Source: an uncultured Clostridia bacterium (GTDB lineage Bacteria; Bacillota; Clostridia; Oscillospirales; Ruminococcaceae). Taken from it: a DNA stretch of 10,050 nt. This document shows, in pieces, positions 5,109 to 10,050 of this stretch; position 1 is the first letter of the stretch; each line of letters begins with the position of its first letter. The notes under the pieces are model-generated. The model worked only from the letters and a program-made list of their open reading frames with translations, made no database searches and was not told where the DNA came from. The translations under genes were made by a program, and so were the position numbers. The stretch covers positions 1 to 10,050 of the forward strand of contig CAMYUO010000031.1 of NCBI GenBank assembly GCA_947302065.1, in the 5' to 3' direction.

Positions 5109-6895
5109 AAAACAATTCAAACAACGATAAAAACAGAATAAACGGCAGCGATTTCGTTGATGCGCAGCAGTTCAACGACTATAACGCACCGCTTCCCGAC
5201 TCGATGCGCAGAAAGAAGCGCCGCAAGGGCAAAAAGGGCGAACGCATGGAAATGCCCGACAACACCCGTATGCCCGAGATGAGCGAGGCGGAGCGCCGAA
5301 TCAGAATGCAGAGGCAGCGCCGTGACGAGCTGGAATATGTTCGTCAGCAGGAGCTTGCACGGCAGGCTGAGGTCAGAGAGCAAAAACGCCTTGCAGCTCT
5401 GCGCCAGCTGCAGCTCGAACAGCAGGCTGAGCAGGAGGATATGCCCGATGAGCAGGACGACAAGGCAGGCAGGATAACCGTCACCACGCTGCAGCCCGAG
5501 CAGGAAGAACAGGGCGAGCCGCAGGCAGAGCAGGACGAGTTTCTGTATCAGGAATATGACGACGAGCCGTCGTTCAAATATCTCAATCTTAAAAACGGGA
5601 AGATAAGCGAAGCCGATGAGGATATCCCCGATGATGAGGATGTGCAGGACTTTGACGATATGCCCGACGATGACGAGATGGAAAGCGGCAGGGCTATCAG
5701 CCAGAAGATAAACCCCGAAACTGCGACAGTTACAGATATACGGCAGGAGCGTAAAAAGCAAAAGAGCCGCAAGCTCATCAAGAGGCTCGTTATACTCGGC
5801 TTTATCGCAGCGATAGGTCTTACCGTGTATTTTACGAAGGGATACTGGCTGCCGAAGATAGAGGGCATTTTTGATAAGCCGCACGAAACGATAGTAAACG
5901 ACGGTGTGGCAGAGGGCGGAAACTTCCCGCTGAAAGTTGCACAGTCAAATATCACAAGTATTACACAATGCAATGATATAATGGTGACACTCGATGTAAA
6001 CAGAGTTGTGTTCTACAAAGAGAACGGTGAACAGCTCAACTCAATCGCACACAACTATTCATCGCCTGTCATCGACGTCAGCGACAAGAAGATAGTCGCT
6101 TATGACAACGCAGGCAAGAGCTTTCAGGTTATGAACCGAAAGAACACTGTCTATACCAAAAAGACCGACAACCCGATACTTATGGCGAAGATTGCGCCGA
6201 ACGGCTATGTCGGCATAGTTACCCAGACGGAGAAATATTCTGCTTACGTTACGTTCTATGACGAGACGGGTGCGGAGATCTACAACTGGGCAAGCGGCAG
6301 GAGAGTCACTGACATCTGCTTTAACGATGAGGGCGACGGCTGCTGCATAAGCACGATATCTTCGTCGGGCGGAAAGATAGATTCGACAGTTTACTCGGTA
6401 AATTTCAAGGAAAAAGAGCCGCTTATGACGGCGACTGTCGAGGACAGCATCGCTCTTTGCAGCAAGCAGATGCAAAACGGAGACTACTGGCTCATCTGCG
6501 ACAATAAATTCGTAAAACTCGATAAATCAGGTCAGCTCATCAGCAGCTATGAGCTGAAAAACGAACTTGTGTCGTTTGCCATGAGCAGCAGGTATGCGGC
6601 TATCTATACGGGCAGCGTCACAGGCACGCACGGAACGCTCACCGTCTTTGACAACGAGGACGAGAACAACGAGCCGAGCACTGTGAAGGACATACAGGGC
6701 AAGCCGAAAAAGCTCCAGCTGAGCGATTCGGATATCATAGTTTTCAACGACAAGACAGTCGAGTGCTATGATGCAAAGGGAAATCTGCTTTCAACATCAG
6801 AAGTTCCCGCTAACTATGTGGATTGCGTGTATGCGAACAAAGCGGTCTACCTGCTGGGTTACCGTGATATCAACAAGATAAAGTTCGATACGTAA
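5105..6895 (+). CDS. Single-pass membrane protein with probable extracytoplasmic beta-propeller (DUF5711-like)
   Basis: A 596-residue protein of unknown function. Residues 1-220 are cytoplasmic and low-complexity: a basic patch (R-R-K-K-R-R-K-G-K-K, about 35-44), an Arg/Gln/Glu-rich probable coiled coil (about 60-110), then acidic stretches with recurring M/I-P-D-D/E units. A basic stop-transfer (K-K-Q-K-S-R-K-L-I-K-R) precedes one membrane helix at about 228-245. Residues about 265-596 show repeated strand-turn units of about 40 residues (for example V-V-F-Y-K-E-N-G-E-Q, V-T-F-Y-D-E-T-G-A-E, V-E-C-Y-D-A-K-G-N-L), as in beta-propellers. This layout fits DUF5711 proteins, which I recall next to cvpA in Clostridia; cvpA follows here after 25 bases. 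The GTG start overlaps the truA stop (GTGA). An ATG at codon 34 is a possible alternative start. Confidence 0.85.
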   Translation: MKNNSNNDKNRINGSDFVDAQQFNDYNAPLPDSMRRKKRRKGKKGERMEMPDNTRMPEMSEAERRIRMQRQRRDELEYVRQQELARQAEVREQKRLAALRQLQLEQQAEQEDMPDEQDDKAGRITVTTLQPEQEEQGEPQAEQDEFLYQEYDDEPSFKYLNLKNGKISEADEDIPDDEDVQDFDDMPDDDEMESGRAISQKINPETATVTDIRQERKKQKSRKLIKRLVILGFIAAIGLTVYFTKGYWLPKIEGIFDKPHETIVNDGVAEGGNFPLKVAQSNITSITQCNDIMVTLDVNRVVFYKENGEQLNSIAHNYSSPVIDVSDKKIVAYDNAGKSFQVMNRKNTVYTKKTDNPILMAKIAPNGYVGIVTQTEKYSAYVTFYDETGAEIYNWASGRRVTDICFNDEGDGCCISTISSSGGKIDSTVYSVNFKEKEPLMTATVEDSIALCSKQMQNGDYWLICDNKFVKLDKSGQLISSYELKNELVSFAMSSRYAAIYTGSVTGTHGTLTVFDNEDENNEPSTVKDIQGKPKKLQLSDSDIIVFNDKTVECYDAKGNLLSTSEVPANYVDCVYANKAVYLLGYRDINKIKFDT

Positions 6896-6920
6896 TGCTT
6901 TTATAAATGAGGTTTCAGAA

Positions 6921-7808
6921 ATGGCAATTTTACTTGATGCAGCGGTCGTGATCATATTTGTTATCACGTGCATAACAGGCTATGTTATGGGCTTTTTCAA
7001 GTATGCCGCAATGATGCTGCGGACGGTCGCAACGATAATCATCGCAGGGCTTATAGCGTTCTCTTTCGCAACGCCCGCGTATAATGCTTTTGCTCGTGAC
7101 AAGGCTGTCAGCAGCATTGAGGAAAAGATAGAAAAGATAGACATAGTCTCGATAATGGAAACAGACCTGCGCAAAAAAGGTCTGCCGCTGAAAGTGACGA
7201 ACGATGACCTGCGTGAAGTCGTGCTCGCAGACGGCGACATTGTCAAGAATATGCGCTCGATGATGGGCAACAAGGGCGTTGATACCGCTGTGGTGAACAA
7301 GGTCATCGGCGACTTTGAGAACTATCTCGACAACGAGCTTTTCGGCAAGATATTAAAGCTCACCAGCGACACGCATAACGGCAAGAACAGCTTTATGAAC
7401 ATCGGTCTTGAAAACGAGCGCAAGGAGCTTGTGAAGTTCGTCAAGATGCTCATACCTGCCGACAAGCATGCGGCGGCGATGAAGATAGAGGAAAACTACG
7501 TCAGACCGTTCGGAAAGATGATAGCAGGAGCGATAGTGTTCGTTATCGCTGCGGTGATCGTCTTTGCCGCACTCATCGTGGTCATAAAGATAACCGACCT
7601 GCTGAGCAGGATAAAAGTCGTGTCTGCGGCGAACAGCTTCGGCGGTCTGGGACTCGGCGTGCTAAAGGGCATTGCCTATGTGCTGCTTATCTCATATGTG
7701 CTGAGCCTTATCGTTGAGGAGTCAAAAGACCAGCTCGGCAAGCTCAACACCACGATAATCGACAATACATATCTGTTCAAGTATTTCTTCAGGATCTTCT
7801 ATAAATAG
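6921..7808 (+). CDS. CvpA family membrane protein
   Basis: A 295-residue integral membrane protein of the CvpA family, first named for colicin V production in E. coli; in Firmicutes its role is ill-defined and thought to concern the envelope. Two helices lie at about 3-24 and 28-50. A hydrophilic, probably helical segment of about 140 residues follows. Two more helices lie at about 200-226 and 248-265, the last preceded by the glycine-rich F-G-G-L-G-L-G-V-L-K-G stretch typical of the family. The central loop is longer than in the compact E. coli protein (about 160 residues in total). ATG 6921 has TGAGGT at 6908-6913 as SD. It is flanked closely by the DUF5711-like gene (25 bases) and the Clp gene (28 bases), with no terminator visible on either side, so the three are probably cotranscribed. 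Confidence 0.85.
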   Translation: MAILLDAAVVIIFVITCITGYVMGFFKYAAMMLRTVATIIIAGLIAFSFATPAYNAFARDKAVSSIEEKIEKIDIVSIMETDLRKKGLPLKVTNDDLREVVLADGDIVKNMRSMMGNKGVDTAVVNKVIGDFENYLDNELFGKILKLTSDTHNGKNSFMNIGLENERKELVKFVKMLIPADKHAAAMKIEENYVRPFGKMIAGAIVFVIAAVIVFAALIVVIKITDLLSRIKVVSAANSFGGLGLGVLKGIAYVLLISYVLSLIVEESKDQLGKLNTTIIDNTYLFKYFFRIFYK

Positions 7809-7836
7809 ATAAATACCCCGAAAGGAGCAAACAATT

Positions 7837-10050
7837 ATGATGATGTGTTCAAGATGCCACAAAAGACCTGCTGTGGTATTCATTTCACAGATAAACCCGA
7901 ACAAACCCGATGAAAAGAAAAACGAGGGCCTTTGCCTGCTGTGCGCCAAGGAGCTTGGCATGCCGCAGGTCGATGACTACATCAAGTCTATGGGCATCTC
8001 CGAGGAGGAGATAAACGCAATGAGCGAACAGCTTGCCGAGATACCCGACGGCGACGATTTTGAGATGGGCGGAAGCGGCACTATGCCTGATTTTCTGTCC
8101 AGCCTTTTCGGCGAGATGGGCAAGGCAGGCGGACTGCTCGGAAACCTCGCAGGCGAGCTTTCAAAGAGCGCCGAGCAGGCTGCGGAAGCCGCTAAAGACG
8201 GTGCGGAATCCGCAAAGAATGAAAAGGAAAAGAAGGACAAAAAGAAAAAGCTCAAATTCCTTGACAATTACTGCACCAATCTGACAGAGCGTGCAAGAAA
8301 CTTTGAGCTTGACAATATCATCGGCAGAGACAGGGAGATATCCCGTGTTATCCATATCCTCTCACGCAGGCAGAAAAACAATCCCTGCCTTATCGGTGAG
8401 CCGGGCGTCGGCAAGACCGCCATTGCAGAGGGCATAGCACAGAAGATAGTTTCGGGTGATGTTCCGTTCCACCTGCAGAACAAGGAGGTCTATCTGCTCG
8501 ACCTGACCGCACTTGTTGCGGGCACGCAGTTCAGAGGACAGTTCGAGAGCAGATGCAAGGGTCTTGTTGAAGAGGTCAACATAATCCTGTTCATTGACGA
8601 GGTACATTCGCTCGTGGGAACAGGTGACTCCGAGGGCACGATGAACGCTGCGAATATCCTCAAACCGTCGCTTTCAAGAGGCGAGATTCAGGTCATCGGT
8701 GCGACGACATTCAAGGAATACCGCAAGTATATCGAGAAAGATGCCGCACTTGAAAGGCGTTTCCAGCCTGTAACTGTCGGTGAGCCGACTGTCGAGGAGA
8801 CATTCAGCGTGCTCAAGGGCATAAAGGGATATTATGAGAAATATCACAGAGTAAAGATAAGCGATGCAAAGCTGCATGAGTGCGCTGTGCTTTCGGAAAG
8901 ATACATCAACGACAGGTTCCTGCCCGACAAGGCTATCGACCTGCTCGATGAGGCGTGTGCCTGCGCAAGTATAAACACGCCCGAGCTTGCAGAGTATGAC
9001 AGGCTCAACGACGACCTCAAAAAGCACACGGATCTGGTTTCGGAGTATGAGGAAAAGTCCGACCCCGATTATGAGATACTTGCCACAGAAAAGGCTGAAA
9101 TTTCACGCATTGAGAACAGGCTCAAAGATGTGGAGGAAAAGCTGAAAAACGTCGAGGTCACAGATGATGACATTGCAAAGGTCATCGAGCTGTGGACGGG
9201 AATACCTGCAAACAAGATCTCACAGAGCGAATTTGAAAAGATAAAGAGCCTCAAGGACGAGCTTTCAAAGAGGGTCATCGGTCAGGATCAGGCGGTCGAA
9301 AAGGTCGCAAATGCGATAAGAAGAACGAGAGTTCAGCTGACAAAGCGCCGCAGACCTGCATCATTCATCTTTGTGGGTCCTACGGGCGTGGGAAAGACCG
9401 AGCTTGTAAAGGTGCTGGGCGAAACGCTGTTTGATGCGACAGAGCCGCTTATCAGAGTAGATATGTCCGAGTATATGGAGCGTCACTCGGTATCAAAGCT
9501 CATCGGCTCGCCTCCGGGATATGTAGGCTTTGACGAGGCAGGACAGCTGACTGAAAAGGTTAGGCGCAGACCTTACTCCGTTGTGCTTTTCGACGAGATA
9601 GAAAAGGCACATCCCGATGTTATGAATATCCTTTTGCAGATACTCGACGAGGGAACGATACACGATTCTCAGGGCAGAGATGTCAACTTTGAGAACACCG
9701 TTATCGTCATGACCTCAAACGCAGGCTCTACCGATAAGGATACAGGCGTAGGCTTCAATAAGACCGATAACGAGATAGCCCATGAAAAGGCGATGAAAGC
9801 ACTGCGTGAGTTCCTGCGCCCCGAGTTCATCGGCAGAGTTGACGAGGTCGTCGTATTCAACAGGCTGACCGAGGAGGACTATGCAAAGATAGCAGATCTT
9901 ATGCTCGGCGAGATCGCACAGCCGCTTGAAGAGCGAGGCATACAAATGCGCTATGACGACGAGGTGCTCAAAGTCATTGCGCACAAGTCTTACGATCAGA
10001 AGCTCGGTGCAAGAGACATACGCAGAGTCATCAGAAATGAGGTCGAGGAC
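7837..10050 (+). CDS. ClpE-like AAA+ protease ATP-binding subunit (3' end outside window)
   Basis: The frame is open from ATG 7837 to the edge, 738 codons. AAAGGAG at 7821-7827 is the SD; three ATGs stand in a row, so the start could be 7843. The N-terminus has a four-cysteine zinc ribbon (C4-x2-C7, C33-x2-C36) instead of Clp_N repeats, as in ClpE. A linker (about 42-140), rich in Gly/Ala then Lys, follows. First AAA+ module: Walker A GEPGVGKT (187-194), Walker B FIDE (252-255), Arg finger in LERRF (305-309). A coiled-coil middle domain spans about 386-444. Second module: Walker A GPTGVGKT (514-521), Walker B VVLFDE (582-587), sensor 2 GAR (724-726). The VGF tripeptide (638-640) matches the ClpP-docking loop, so it probably unfolds substrates for ClpP. 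No CtsR-type heptamer repeat is visible upstream. Confidence 0.92.
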   Translation, partial: MMMCSRCHKRPAVVFISQINPNKPDEKKNEGLCLLCAKELGMPQVDDYIKSMGISEEEINAMSEQLAEIPDGDDFEMGGSGTMPDFLSSLFGEMGKAGGLLGNLAGELSKSAEQAAEAAKDGAESAKNEKEKKDKKKKLKFLDNYCTNLTERARNFELDNIIGRDREISRVIHILSRRQKNNPCLIGEPGVGKTAIAEGIAQKIVSGDVPFHLQNKEVYLLDLTALVAGTQFRGQFESRCKGLVEEVNIILFIDEVHSLVGTGDSEGTMNAANILKPSLSRGEIQVIGATTFKEYRKYIEKDAALERRFQPVTVGEPTVEETFSVLKGIKGYYEKYHRVKISDAKLHECAVLSERYINDRFLPDKAIDLLDEACACASINTPELAEYDRLNDDLKKHTDLVSEYEEKSDPDYEILATEKAEISRIENRLKDVEEKLKNVEVTDDDIAKVIELWTGIPANKISQSEFEKIKSLKDELSKRVIGQDQAVEKVANAIRRTRVQLTKRRRPASFIFVGPTGVGKTELVKVLGETLFDATEPLIRVDMSEYMERHSVSKLIGSPPGYVGFDEAGQLTEKVRRRPYSVVLFDEIEKAHPDVMNILLQILDEGTIHDSQGRDVNFENTVIVMTSNAGSTDKDTGVGFNKTDNEIAHEKAMKALREFLRPEFIGRVDEVVVFNRLTEEDYAKIADLMLGEIAQPLEERGIQMRYDDEVLKVIAHKSYDQKLGARDIRRVIRNEVED

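Noticed and set aside
5117..5884. 255-codon reverse frame, hydrophobic, resembling a membrane protein
   Set aside because: It is the antisense of the charged N-terminal region of the DUF5711-like gene; Gln/Glu/Arg codons read backwards give Leu/Ala/Ser. No start signals.
7809..7836. CtsR or CIRCE heat-shock operator before the Clp gene
   Set aside because: The 28-base gap contains only an SD and A-rich sequence; no heptad tandem or inverted repeat is present.
8033..8284. 83-codon + frame inside the Clp gene
   Set aside because: Entirely within the conserved Clp frame, Arg-rich, no SD.

Overview
The window looks like chromosomal DNA from a moderate-GC Clostridia-type Firmicute, most likely a Ruminococcus/Oscillospiraceae relative. 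I infer this from the gene set (group II ECF transporter core, a DUF5711-type protein beside CvpA, a ClpE-like zinc-ribbon unfoldase), the purine-rich Shine-Dalgarno (SD) sites, and the TTG and GTG starts. Every gene I can support is on the + strand. Gaps within the main run are mostly a few to about 30 bases, or 4-base overlaps, so most of the window reads as one or two operons.

Layout. 1-444: the 3' end of a class I SAM-dependent methyltransferase. 445-654: a gene-free spacer with two strong inverted repeats (452-488 and 514-551). 655-1005 and 1063-1260: two small proteins of unknown function, the second extremely acidic and lysine-rich. 1284-4317: the shared energizing module of an energy-coupling-factor (ECF) vitamin/micronutrient importer, with both ATPases (ecfA1, ecfA2) and the transmembrane coupling protein (ecfT). 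A 155-residue acidic protein, probably DUF6985-like, lies between the two ATPase genes and overlaps ecfA1 by 4 bases. 4326-5108: truA, tRNA pseudouridine synthase A. 5105-6895: a single-pass membrane protein with a highly charged cytoplasmic N-terminus and a probable extracytoplasmic beta-propeller (DUF5711-like). 6921-7808: a CvpA-family membrane protein. 7837-10050: a ClpE-like AAA+ unfoldase that runs off the right edge.

How they fit together. EcfA1-EcfA2-EcfT would form the core that several separately encoded substrate-binding (S) subunits share. No S component is encoded here. The ecf-truA order is a classic Firmicute arrangement, normally found in a ribosomal-protein cluster. Here rplQ is absent upstream, and truA is followed by the envelope/proteostasis genes rather than rplM-rpsI.

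I see no convincing new multi-gene system: no CRISPR array, transposase, phage gene, toxin-antitoxin pair or RNA gene. The most interesting leads are the extra gene inside the ecf operon, a hairpin between a strong but distant SD and the GTG start of the DUF5711-like gene, the paired intergenic palindromes, and the small charged protein before ecfA1.
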